A DNA stretch of 64,000 nucleotides from positions 558,001 to 622,000 of the forward strand of contig CAVSZC010000005.1 in assembly GCA_963732365.1 (NCBI GenBank), in the 5' to 3' direction. Shown here piece after piece: positions 55,800-63,988 of the stretch (the stretch's first letter is position 1; every line of letters begins with the position of its first letter). This stretch comes from SR-FBR-E99 sp963732365. GTDB taxonomy: Bacteria > Bacteroidota > Bacteroidia > Bacteroidales > VadinHA17. The position numbers and the translations under genes are program-made. The notes below the pieces were generated by a model. It was not told the origin of the DNA and did no database searches. It worked only from the letters and a program-made list of their open reading frames with translations.

Positions 55800-55804
55800 T
55801 TATG

Positions 55805-55812
55805 CAAAAATA
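55805..55812 (-). promoter_or_regulatory. Bacteroidota -7 box for trpL-trpB
   Basis: TATTTTTG on the minus strand fits TAnnTTTG. It ends 5 bp before the leader-peptide GTG, so transcription would start at or just before that codon. TTTG lies 14 bp upstream, slightly too close for a normal -33 element. Confidence 0.45.
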
Positions 55813-55866
55813 AGAAAATAACCATACAAAATTCATCTCCATGTTTTTTATGCAGGCTATTATGGC

Positions 55867-57057
55867 CTACTTCAGGATTTGCAGTTCTTTGCCGATTTTG
55901 ATGAACGCATTGACAGCCTTGTCAAGATGTTCAGGCTCGTGTGCTGCCGATAGCTGCACCCTGATGCGTGCCTGGTCTTTCGGTACCACCGGGTAATAAA
56001 ATCCGATAACATAAATACCCTCATTGAGTAGTCTTGCGGCAACCTCCTGTGATAGTTTCGCATCATATAGCATGACTGCGCATATTGCTGACTGCGTTGG
56101 CTTTATGTCAAAGCCGGCCTTTAGCATCTTCTCCACGAAGTATTTCGTGTTATGATGAAGCCTGTCCTGCAGATCGTTGGTCCCGGTCATCATCTCCAGC
56201 ATCCTGATGCCTGCAGCGGCAACGAGGGGAGGGATGGCGTTGGAGAACAGGTATGGCCTCGAGCGCTGGCGCAGCATCTCGATGATCTCCTTCTTGCCGG
56301 TGGTGAACCCGCCGATGGCTCCTCCGAAGGCTTTGCCCAGGGTGCCTGTGATGATCTCTATTTTTCCCCTGAGGTTGTGTAGTTCTGTAACTCCCCGGCC
56401 TGTCTCGCCAACCACACCGGCGGAGTGGCACTCATCTACCATGACCATAGCATTGTATTTGTTTGCCAGCTGGTAGATTTTGTCAAGCGGAGCCACATTG
56501 CCGTCCATGGAGAAGACGCCGTCGGTGACAATAAGCCTGAAGCGCTGTTCCTGTGCAAGCTGCAGCTGTGTCTCAAGATCTTCCATATCAGCATTCTCAT
56601 ACCTGTACCTCTGGGCTTTGCAGAGCCTGACGCCGTCAATGATTGAGGCATGGTTTAGTGAATCGCTTATAATTGCATCTTCACTTGTCAGAAGAGGCTC
56701 GAAGACGCCACCATTGGCATCAAAGCATGCCGCATAGAGGATGGTATCCTCGGTGCCGAAAAACTGAGCCAGCTTTTGCTCCAGTTCCTTATGCAGGTCG
56801 CCCGTGCCGCAGATGAAGCGCACCGACGACATTCCGTACCCGTGGGTGTCGAGGGCATTCTTCGCCGCCTCGACGAGCTTCTTGTTGGCTGAGAGACCGA
56901 GATAGTTGTTGGCACAGAAGTTAAGCACCGTCTGCCCGGTGTCAAGCGTGATCTCTGCACCCTGGGGTGAAACAATTATACGCTCATTTTTATAAAGGCC
57001 TGCCTCCCTGATCTCGCTGAGATGGGTCGTGAGATGCTCCCTGTAGTTATCGTACAT
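55867..57057 (-). CDS. kbl: Glycine C-acetyltransferase (2-amino-3-ketobutyrate CoA ligase)
   Basis: Cleaves 2-amino-3-ketobutyrate, made by Tdh, to glycine and acetyl-CoA. The 396-residue oxoamine synthase closely follows E. coli Kbl: NFCANNYLGL, GYGMSSVRFICGTGDLHKELE, SDSLNHASIIDGVRLCKAQRYRYENADM, the PLP lysine in TGTLGKAFGGAIGG (Lys242) and FYYPVVPKDQARIRVQLSA. Residues next to the substrate are Kbl-like, unlike the neighbouring paralogue. It follows that paralogue after 120 bp, so it may have its own promoter; CATCTTTG upstream (57087-57094) is a 7-of-8 match. Confidence 0.94.
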   Translation of the reverse strand: MYDNYREHLTTHLSEIREAGLYKNERIIVSPQGAEITLDTGQTVLNFCANNYLGLSANKKLVEAAKNALDTHGYGMSSVRFICGTGDLHKELEQKLAQFFGTEDTILYAACFDANGGVFEPLLTSEDAIISDSLNHASIIDGVRLCKAQRYRYENADMEDLETQLQLAQEQRFRLIVTDGVFSMDGNVAPLDKIYQLANKYNAMVMVDECHSAGVVGETGRGVTELHNLRGKIEIITGTLGKAFGGAIGGFTTGKKEIIEMLRQRSRPYLFSNAIPPLVAAAGIRMLEMMTGTNDLQDRLHHNTKYFVEKMLKAGFDIKPTQSAICAVMLYDAKLSQEVAARLLNEGIYVIGFYYPVVPKDQARIRVQLSAAHEPEHLDKAVNAFIKIGKELQILK

Positions 57058-57177
57058 CTTTGAATGATCTTCACATAAAACGACTGCAAAGATGGCGTTT
57101 TACTGCGATTATTCCATGACGATAATCATCAATATCAGATGAAAAAAAATGAAGCCGTACCTTAAAAAAGCAGCCTG

Positions 57178-58425
57178 TTACAATCCGTACTTTTCAATAA
57201 TCTGATCTTTTGTGAGGCCTAGAATACCATATTTCTTCCCCACTTTGATAAACGCCCCGAGGGCTTTGTCAAGATGGTGGATCTCATGACCTGCAGATAT
57301 CTGGGTGCGTATCCTTGCCTGTCCGTTAGGTACCACGGGGAAGAAGAAGCCAATGGCATAAATGCCCTCATTAAACAGATCCCTGGAAAAGTCCTGTGAC
57401 AGTTTTGCATTGAAAAGCATCACGGGAACTATCGGGGTATTACCCTCCTTAAGCAGGAAGCCAGCCTCTGTGAGTCCTTTCCGCCAGTATGCCGCGTTCT
57501 TTTCGAGCTTGTCGCGACGCTCGGTGCTTGCGGAAAGAATATCGAACACCTTCAGCACACCTGAGACAATTACCGGTGCAATGGTATTTGAGAAGAGGTA
57601 TGGACGGGCTTTCTGCCTGCACATCTCCACTATCTCCTTTCTTCCTGACACACATCCCCCTGATGCTCCGCCAAGCGCTTTGCCGAATGTGGTGGTTATG
57701 ACATCAATCTTGCCGAAGACATTGCAGAATTCATGGGTTCCCCTTCCTGTTTTCCCGATGAATCCTGATGCATGAGAGTCATCGACAAGCAGCATGGCAT
57801 CATATTTTTCGCACAGTTTGACCATTTCGTCAAGCTTCGCCGTATCTCCGTCCATGGAGAAGACCCCGTCGGTGATGACAAGCTTCAGGCGTTTGTCGGC
57901 ATGGAGCAGAAGCTTCTCTTCAAGGTGCTCCATGGATGAGTGTTTGAAGGTGTCGTGCTGAGCGCTGCAGAGCCTCATGCCGTCAATGATGGAGGCATGC
58001 ACCAGCCTGTCGGAGATCATTATGTCCTCGCTGGTGAGTATGGCCTCGAAGACACCCGCATTGGCGTCCATGCATGAGGGGAACAGGATAGTGTCTTCGG
58101 TGCCCAGGAATTCAGTCACTCTTCTCTCCAGCTCCTTGTGGATGTCCTGCGTACCGCAGATGAAACGGACTGAAGACATCCCGTAGCCTCTTGTGTCAAG
58201 TCCCTCGTGGGCTGCCCTGATCACCTCCGGGTGACTCGATAGCCCCAGGTAATTATTGGCGCACATGTTTATGACCTTTTTCAGGTCTGAGCCTGAAGGG
58301 AACTCAACCTCAATGTCGGCAGACTGTGAGCTGTGAATGAACCTCTCTTCCTTGAATATACCGGCATGCTGAATCTCCGCCAGCTGTGTCAGGTAGATAT
58401 TTTTGATCTTGTCAGGGTAACTCAT
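57178..58425 (-). CDS. Kbl-like alpha-oxoamine synthase, substrate uncertain
   Basis: A 415-residue PLP enzyme of the Kbl/SPT/BioF family with MCANNYLGL, GYGMSSVRFICGTQDIHKELE, DDSHASGFIGKTGRGTHEFC and the PLP lysine in TTTFGKALGGASGG (Lys249). Compared with Kbl it differs around the substrate site: SDRLVHASIIDG where Kbl has SDxLNHASIIDG, and no KAKRYRY segment. It is 16 bp downstream of an acyl carrier protein gene and in one operon with an acetyl-CoA-synthetase-like gene. Family knowledge allows glycine acetyltransferase, serine palmitoyltransferase or cysteate acyltransferase activity. The ACP neighbour favours an acyl-ACP donor. Confidence 0.85.
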   Translation of the reverse strand: MSYPDKIKNIYLTQLAEIQHAGIFKEERFIHSSQSADIEVEFPSGSDLKKVINMCANNYLGLSSHPEVIRAAHEGLDTRGYGMSSVRFICGTQDIHKELERRVTEFLGTEDTILFPSCMDANAGVFEAILTSEDIMISDRLVHASIIDGMRLCSAQHDTFKHSSMEHLEEKLLLHADKRLKLVITDGVFSMDGDTAKLDEMVKLCEKYDAMLLVDDSHASGFIGKTGRGTHEFCNVFGKIDVITTTFGKALGGASGGCVSGRKEIVEMCRQKARPYLFSNTIAPVIVSGVLKVFDILSASTERRDKLEKNAAYWRKGLTEAGFLLKEGNTPIVPVMLFNAKLSQDFSRDLFNEGIYAIGFFFPVVPNGQARIRTQISAGHEIHHLDKALGAFIKVGKKYGILGLTKDQIIEKYGL

Positions 58426-58441
58426 GACTATGTATGTTTGG

Positions 58442-58702
58442 TTATTTCAGGAACTGGGTTACCAGCGTCACAATACTGTTCACACTGTCAAATGCCTCGG
58501 GGGTGGCCTTTGAGGGAGGGATCTTGATTTTGAACTTATTCTCAAGGAAAACAAGCAGTGACACCATTGAGAATGAATCGACATAGCCGCTTGATATGAG
58601 AGGTGTCTCGTATGTTATTGTGACATCGTCATCATCAATGTATTCCTTGATGACATACTTCAGGACGAGATCCTTCATTTCGTTAAGAGTCATTTCTTCC
58701 AT
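58442..58702 (-). CDS. Acyl carrier protein, specialised
   Basis: An 86-residue carrier protein. The phosphopantetheine site is Ser43 in YVDSFSMVSL (DSF instead of the usual DSL), followed by LENKFKIKIPPSKATPEAF, typical of an acidic helix III region. It is not the fatty-acid AcpP, which would sit with fab genes. It lies between the acs-like gene (45 bp) and the oxoamine synthase gene (16 bp), so it is dedicated to that pathway. The Met at residue 4 is an alternative start. Confidence 0.92.
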   Translation of the reverse strand: MEEMTLNEMKDLVLKYVIKEYIDDDDVTITYETPLISSGYVDSFSMVSLLVFLENKFKIKIPPSKATPEAFDSVNSIVTLVTQFLK

Positions 58703-58747
58703 AGTTTGTTGTTTTAAGATTAGCTGGGATTAGTCAGGGTAATTGTT

Positions 58748-60460
58748 TCAATCATTTTCGAGGGTGGATATATCGCCTATCTCTTCTCCCCATTCCCTGG
58801 CATGGAGAACACGTCTCATGATCTTTCCGCTCCGTGTCTTGGGCAGTTTATCCATGAACTCCACAGCCTGCGGCATTGCCAGGGGTGAAAGTTTCTTCCT
58901 GATGAAGTTCATAATATCAAGCTCAAGATCAGGGCTCTGTGTAAAGCCTGGCTTCAGGGTGATGAACGCCTTCACGACCTCCATGTTTATCTCATCAGGT
59001 TTAGAGGTAACAGCAGATTCGGCAACTGCCGGATGTTCCAGGAGTGCAGATTCGACCTCGAAGGGGCTGACAAGGTGCCCCCCGGTGTTAATGACATCAT
59101 CGTCACGGCCGATGAACCAGTAGTAGCCCTCGTTATCGATGGAGGCCCGGTCGCCTGAGAGATACCAGCCGTTAACAAATTTATCCTTGTACTTTTCAGG
59201 GTTATTCCAGTATGTCCGCATCATTGAAGGCCAGCCGGGTTTAAAGGCTATCAGTCCGGCCCTGCCGTTCTCGGTTATGGGATCATAGGTTACAGGGTCA
59301 AGTACTGTGCCTGTTATGCCGGGGAAAGTTCGTCCCATTGATCCGGGCTTGACCTTCATGCCCGGGAAGTTGGTAATCATTATTGAACCTGTTTCTGTCT
59401 GCCAGAATGTATCAAGGAACGGTTTGCCGAACACTCTGTCTGACCATATCACAGCCTCAGAGTTGAGGGGTTCACCCACGCTTGCCAGGTGACGGAGTGA
59501 GGACAGGTCAAATGATTTTACAATCTCATCACCGGCCTTCATCAGTGACCTTATTGCTGTCGGAGCTGAATACCATACTGTCACCCGGTGCTTCTCAATG
59601 AACTTGTACCAGGCCTGGGCTGAGAAGCCCGAGTCAAGAACACACTGAGTAATTCCAAGACTCCAGGGGCCTATTATCCCGTATGATGTACCTGTAACCC
59701 AGCCAGGGTCGGCAGTACACCAGTAGATGTCACCGTCGCGCAGGTCAAGCACCCATTTTGTTGTAAGATACTGGGAAATAAGCGAATAATGAACATGTTT
59801 GACTCCTTTAGGCTGGCCGGTTGTCCCGGATGTATAATGCAGGACCGAAGGGGACTCAGCCGTTGTGGGATGAACGTCAAAATTCTCAACAGGCTCTGAC
59901 TTCTCAAGGTTAAAGAGCACCTCTCCCTTCTCAAGGTCTGAGGCTTTTACTCCGTCGACTATGATGACATATTCAAGATTAGGTAATTGCGCACGTATCT
60001 TCCTTACCTTGGAGAGATGTTTCTTTTGTGTGATGACAGCTCTTGTCCCGGCATTTTCAAGTCTCACAAACAGTGATTCATCACCGAATGCCGAAAAGAG
60101 AGGCTGTACGATGGCCCCGATCTTCAGTATGCCAAGGAAGGAAAGATAGAGTTCGGGTATCCTGTCCATAAAGAGGCATACCCGGTCGCCGTCATTTATC
60201 CCTAGTCCGCGCAGGTAGGAACCGATTGTATTGCCGGCGAGCCTGATGTCATTGAAGGTAAATTTCTTCTCAACGCCACCGAATCCTTCATAATAAAGGG
60301 CGATCTTGTCCGGATCTCCTTTAAGGCAGATCCTGTCACTGCAGTACCATCCGATGTTGATTCTGCCGCCGGGTTTATATTCAAGCTCCTGCTCTGCAAT
60401 ACTCCAGCTGAAATCCCTGGATAACTCGTTGTAGGTTGGATGATCGGTCATAGATGTCAT
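58748..60460 (-). CDS. Acetyl-CoA synthetase-like AMP-forming ligase (AcsA type)
   Basis: A 570-residue ANL-family ligase: YTSGTTGQPKGVKHVH (P-loop), WQTETGSIMITNFPG, YLSGDRA, GRDDDVINTGGHLVSPFEVE and the catalytic Lys in TRSGKIMRRVL. The Trp of WQTETG, which in Acs closes the pocket to acetate or propionate, is kept, as is GWVTGTSYG. This predicts a short-chain acid, which sits oddly with a long-chain lipid role. Length matches Bacillus AcsA. Together with the ACP it might load acetate on ACP or CoA. A Met at residue 4 is an alternative start. Confidence 0.88.
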   Translation of the reverse strand: MTSMTDHPTYNELSRDFSWSIAEQELEYKPGGRINIGWYCSDRICLKGDPDKIALYYEGFGGVEKKFTFNDIRLAGNTIGSYLRGLGINDGDRVCLFMDRIPELYLSFLGILKIGAIVQPLFSAFGDESLFVRLENAGTRAVITQKKHLSKVRKIRAQLPNLEYVIIVDGVKASDLEKGEVLFNLEKSEPVENFDVHPTTAESPSVLHYTSGTTGQPKGVKHVHYSLISQYLTTKWVLDLRDGDIYWCTADPGWVTGTSYGIIGPWSLGITQCVLDSGFSAQAWYKFIEKHRVTVWYSAPTAIRSLMKAGDEIVKSFDLSSLRHLASVGEPLNSEAVIWSDRVFGKPFLDTFWQTETGSIMITNFPGMKVKPGSMGRTFPGITGTVLDPVTYDPITENGRAGLIAFKPGWPSMMRTYWNNPEKYKDKFVNGWYLSGDRASIDNEGYYWFIGRDDDVINTGGHLVSPFEVESALLEHPAVAESAVTSKPDEINMEVVKAFITLKPGFTQSPDLELDIMNFIRKKLSPLAMPQAVEFMDKLPKTRSGKIMRRVLHAREWGEEIGDISTLEND

Positions 60461-60545
60461 TTATGAGTAATCTCGATGACATCAAGGTAAAAATAATTTA
60501 TTAATTATGAGTAATGTCAGGAATTTTTTACCCCTTTAGGATAAA

Positions 60546-60582
60546 GTCTGAAGGTCTGAAGTCTGAAGGTCAGAAGGTCAAA
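60546..60582. repeat. GTCTGAAG short repeat
   Basis: Five GTC-led units, GTCTGAAG, GTCTGAA, GTCTGAAG, GTCAGAAG and GTCAAA, in the 134-bp gap between the AcsA-like gene and tdh. Similar to the repeats at 17104 and 46771. Confidence 0.7.
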
Positions 60583-60594
60583 CCGTATTGGCTT

Positions 60595-61629
60595 TCACTC
60601 CCAGTTCAGGATGACTTTTCCGCAGTTCCCCTCTTCCATCACGTCAAATCCCTTCTGGAAGTCATCAATATGGAAACGGTGGGTGATGATCGGCTCAAGG
60701 TTGATGCCTCCGATGATCATCATCTGCATCTTGTACCATGTCTCCCACATCTCACGGCCATAGATGCCCTTGAGGGTAAGGGCCTTGAATATTATATCGC
60801 TCCACGGAACCTCGAAGTTGGAGGGGAGGATGCCCAGCAGGGCTATATTGGATCCGTTGTACATATTCTCAATCATCTCCCTGAAGGCAATGGGGGAGCC
60901 TGACATCTCGAGCCCCACATCGAATCCCTTCATATGCAGCGGTTCAAGCACATCATGTATCTTCTCTCCCCTCTTCGGGTTTACAACCATTGTAGCTCCC
61001 ATCTTTTTGGCCAGGTCAAGCCGGTAGTCACTCAGGTCACTGGCCACAATGTGGCGTGCACCGGCAAATCGTGCTATGGCTATCGCCATGCTGCCAATGA
61101 GGCCTGCTCCTGTTATCAGCACATCCTCTCCCAGGAGCGGAAACGCAAGGGCAGTATGCGCTGCATTGCCGAACGGATCCATGATTGCGGCCCAGTCATC
61201 GGGTATCCGGTGATCCAGAAGAACTACGTTGCGTGCAGGGATCTTTACATATTCGGCAAACGAGCCGTCGATATGGACGCCGATCCCAACAGTGTTTTCG
61301 CATACGTGCTCCCTTCCCCGTCTGCAGTTACGGCATGTGCCGCAATAGAGATGCCCCTCGCCTGTCACCCTGTCGCCAACTTTTACATTGGTGACACCGG
61401 GACCTGCCTTCTCAACATATCCCATATATTCATGACCTATCGTCATAGGTACTTTAATGGTTTTCTGAGCCCACTGGTCCCATTCATATATGTGCAGGTC
61501 AGTACCGCAGATTGCTGATTTTTTCACTTTAATAATGACATCATTGTACCCCGGTTCGGGAACGGGTACTTCCTGCATCCATAATCCTTTGGCTGCCTTA
61601 GCCTTGACCAGAGCCTTCATCTTATTCAT
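60595..61629 (-). CDS. tdh: L-threonine 3-dehydrogenase
   Basis: Oxidises threonine to 2-amino-3-ketobutyrate. The start at 61629 has AGAAGG seven bases before it and gives 344 residues; a longer open frame lacks family support. The zinc-dependent MDR enzyme has ICGTDLHIYEWD (catalytic Zn), GHEYMGYVE, four structural Cys (CGTCRNCRRGREHVC), DPFGNAAHTALAF and KGIYGREMWETWYKM, the last two shared with E. coli Tdh. It is on the same strand as the acs-acp-oxoamine synthase genes and kbl. With Kbl it forms the threonine-to-glycine pathway. Confidence 0.95.
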   Translation of the reverse strand: MNKMKALVKAKAAKGLWMQEVPVPEPGYNDVIIKVKKSAICGTDLHIYEWDQWAQKTIKVPMTIGHEYMGYVEKAGPGVTNVKVGDRVTGEGHLYCGTCRNCRRGREHVCENTVGIGVHIDGSFAEYVKIPARNVVLLDHRIPDDWAAIMDPFGNAAHTALAFPLLGEDVLITGAGLIGSMAIAIARFAGARHIVASDLSDYRLDLAKKMGATMVVNPKRGEKIHDVLEPLHMKGFDVGLEMSGSPIAFREMIENMYNGSNIALLGILPSNFEVPWSDIIFKALTLKGIYGREMWETWYKMQMMIIGGINLEPIITHRFHIDDFQKGFDVMEEGNCGKVILNWE

Positions 61630-61764
61630 AATGCCTTCTGTTAAATCGTTATCATGTAAAAATAATAGAAAAAGGGATGTGAAATAATGATTTTTAACGT
61701 TATGCCGATTGACAACCTGCATATCGCTTAATTCATTTGTGAAGAGAAAATGGACGGCATTGTT

Positions 61765-61772
61765 TATCTTTG
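61765..61772 (+). promoter_or_regulatory. Bacteroidota -7 box for gltX
   Basis: TATCTTTG, exact match, 24 bp before the gltX start at 61797. An in-frame TTG within this box cannot be the start. Confidence 0.6.
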
Positions 61773-61796
61773 CCCCATTCCGTTAAGCTTACAGGT

Positions 61797-63317
61797 ATGA
61801 CAGACAGAAAAATACGTGTGCGTTTTGCCCCCAGTCCCACCGGACCCCTTCATATCGGGGGAGTGCGCACGGCACTCTATAACTTTCTCTTTGCACGCCA
61901 TTATGGCGGTGTTTTTATCCTCCGTATTGAGGATACCGACCAGGCACGTTATGTCGAGGGTGCCGAAGAGTACATCATGGAGGCTCTTGAGTGGGCGGGG
62001 ATAAAGGTTGATGAAGGGGTGAGGGAAGGAGGACCGCATGCCCCCTACCGGCAGAGTGAAAGGAGGGAGATATACAGGCAATATGCCACTGAACTCCTTG
62101 AGAGAGGCGATGCCTATTATGCTTTTGACGCTCCTGAAGAGCTTGAGAAGATCAGGCAGGAATGTGAGGCCAGGGGGGAGACCTTCAATTACGGATGCAT
62201 CACCCGCGGAGGGATGTGCAACTCGCTCACCCTAAGTGAGGGCGAGGTTAGGCAAAGAATCGAATCAGGAGAGCCATATGTTGTCAGGTACCGCATGCCT
62301 GAAAATGAGGATATCTACTTCACTGACATCATCAGGGGCGATATAGTTGTCAATACGGCAACGCTTGATGACAAGGTTCTGTTTAAGTCTGACGGCATGC
62401 CTACATATCATCTGGCAAATATCGTTGATGACCACCTCATGGAGATATCGCATGTCATCAGGGGCGAGGAGTGGCTTCCCTCTCTTCCTCTCCATGTGAT
62501 GCTCTACCGCTCATTCGGATGGAGCGCTCCGCTGTTCGCCCATCTGCCCCTTCTTCTCAAGCCGACAGGCAAGGGCAAACTCAGCAAGCGTGACGGCGAC
62601 AAGATGGGATTCCCTGTCTTTCCTCTTTACTGGCCTTACGGAGAGACGGCGACAGGATACCGTGAAGAGGGATATTTCCCTGATGCTTTCGTGAATATGC
62701 TTGCACTGCTGGGATGGAACCCGGGCACTGAAAAAGAGATCTTCTCGATGCAGGAGCTTATTGAAACCTTCTCAATTGACCGGGTAGGCAAATCGGGCTC
62801 CAGATTTGACCCCGAGAAGGCCAGGTGGTTCAATACAAGATATTTCCAGATGAAGAGCGATGAAGAGCTGGCAGCACTTTTCATGCCTCTTGTGACTGCT
62901 AAAGGATTTCATCCTCCGGCAGACAAACTGGTCAGGGCAGTATCTCTGGTCAGGGAGAGGGCTGGCTTTGTCAGTGACCTGTGGAAGGAGACAGACTTTT
63001 TCTTCATTGCCCCGGAGGCTTATGACCGGGAGGTTGTGAAGAAGAGATGGAACGAAGATTCTCCGCGCATCGTCACAGAGCTGCGCCAAGTAGTGGCCGG
63101 CATCGAGCCGCTCTATTCAGACAATTGTGAACGGATAGTCAAGGATTGGATAAGTGCAAAGGGTCTTAATACCGGCGCTGTGCTGAACCTCTTCAGGCTG
63201 ATAACTGTGGGTGCCCTGCGCGGTCCTCACCTGTTTGACATCGTGGAGTGGATAGGAAGGGATGAGACTCTGCGACGCCTAAGCAACGGGGTGAAGCATC
63301 TTTCACAACAGTCGTAA
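61797..63317 (+). CDS. gltX: Glutamate-tRNA ligase
   Basis: Charges tRNA-Glu (and possibly tRNA-Gln). The chosen start gives 506 residues, VRFAPSPTGPLHIGGVRTAL (HIGH-type), LRIEDTDQARYVEGA, and the KMSKS variant KLSKRDGDKMGFPV. The KRDGD motif and C-terminal helical domain are normal for bacterial GltX. The stop overlaps the next start as TAATG. Confidence 0.97.
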   Translation: MTDRKIRVRFAPSPTGPLHIGGVRTALYNFLFARHYGGVFILRIEDTDQARYVEGAEEYIMEALEWAGIKVDEGVREGGPHAPYRQSERREIYRQYATELLERGDAYYAFDAPEELEKIRQECEARGETFNYGCITRGGMCNSLTLSEGEVRQRIESGEPYVVRYRMPENEDIYFTDIIRGDIVVNTATLDDKVLFKSDGMPTYHLANIVDDHLMEISHVIRGEEWLPSLPLHVMLYRSFGWSAPLFAHLPLLLKPTGKGKLSKRDGDKMGFPVFPLYWPYGETATGYREEGYFPDAFVNMLALLGWNPGTEKEIFSMQELIETFSIDRVGKSGSRFDPEKARWFNTRYFQMKSDEELAALFMPLVTAKGFHPPADKLVRAVSLVRERAGFVSDLWKETDFFFIAPEAYDREVVKKRWNEDSPRIVTELRQVVAGIEPLYSDNCERIVKDWISAKGLNTGAVLNLFRLITVGALRGPHLFDIVEWIGRDETLRRLSNGVKHLSQQS

Positions 63318-63988
63318 TGAACGTTGGAAAAGAGATAGAATATATTGATTTCCACACTCACCACGGTGACGGGTCGTCAGATACCGTGGTCGTCAGGAAC
63401 GTCATGTCAGGGGAGGAGATACCCGAAGACTTTACAGCAAATACCCTCTTTTCCGCAGGGATTCACCCATGGCAGGTGACAGCAGACAACATAAGATGGC
63501 TTAAGACAGAACTGATACTCACTGCTGCTCACCCTCATGTTGTGGTCATTGGCGAGGCAGGTTTTGACCGTCTGCAAGGGCCGTCACGGGAGTTGCAGCG
63601 TGATCTCTTCCATTTTCAATCCATGCTGGCAGAGGAGATGCACAAGCCCATGGTCATACACTGTGTCAGAGGGTGGGATGATCTGCTCAGTGCACGCAGG
63701 GAGATAAAGCCTGTGATGCCATGGGTCATTCACGGATTCAGGGGCAGGCGGCAACTGGCTGAATCACTTGCCTCAGAGGGGTTCTGGTTCTCTGTCGGAA
63801 TCACTGGCCTGAAGGAAGAGATACTGGAGTCGGTTTCACATGACAGGCTCCTCCTCGAGACAGACGATACCGGAGGATCAATAGCAGATGTTTATCTCCG
63901 GTTCTCGGAACTGGCTCACTGTAATGGCGGGCAATGCGCAGGGCTCATAAGGACCAACTTCAACAACCTGTTCAGGGAAGGGAGATGA
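63317..63988 (+). CDS. TatD family metal-dependent hydrolase
   Basis: A 223-residue protein, shorter than typical TatD (about 260). It has metal-binding DFHTHH at the N-terminus, GEAGFDRLQGPS, VIHCVRGWDDLL, VIHGFRGRRQLAE and LLETDDTGGSI. The family includes 3'-exonucleases, but substrate cannot be inferred for this short Bacteroidota form. It is translationally coupled to gltX, and its stop overlaps the following start as ATGA. Confidence 0.9.
   Translation: MNVGKEIEYIDFHTHHGDGSSDTVVVRNVMSGEEIPEDFTANTLFSAGIHPWQVTADNIRWLKTELILTAAHPHVVVIGEAGFDRLQGPSRELQRDLFHFQSMLAEEMHKPMVIHCVRGWDDLLSARREIKPVMPWVIHGFRGRRQLAESLASEGFWFSVGITGLKEEILESVSHDRLLLETDDTGGSIADVYLRFSELAHCNGGQCAGLIRTNFNNLFREGR

Larger units (their letters stand above)
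55670..55800 (-). promoter_or_regulatory. Tryptophan transcription attenuator upstream of trpB2
   Basis: Reading the minus strand, the leader peptide is followed by a hairpin whose 3' arm (GCTGTGAT, 55748-55741) can instead pair with ATCACAGC (55691-55684). The latter belongs to the terminator stem AGGCACGCTG/CAGCGTGCCT (55701-55692 with 55687-55678, loop ATCA) followed by TTTGTTTT. An outer stem pairs 55788-55780 with 55731-55723, and GGCG (55774-55771) with CGCC (55737-55734). Stalling at the Trp codons would free GCTGTGAT to block the terminator. All parts of classical attenuation are visible. It probably belongs to the Bacteroid-trp motif class. Confidence 0.88.
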
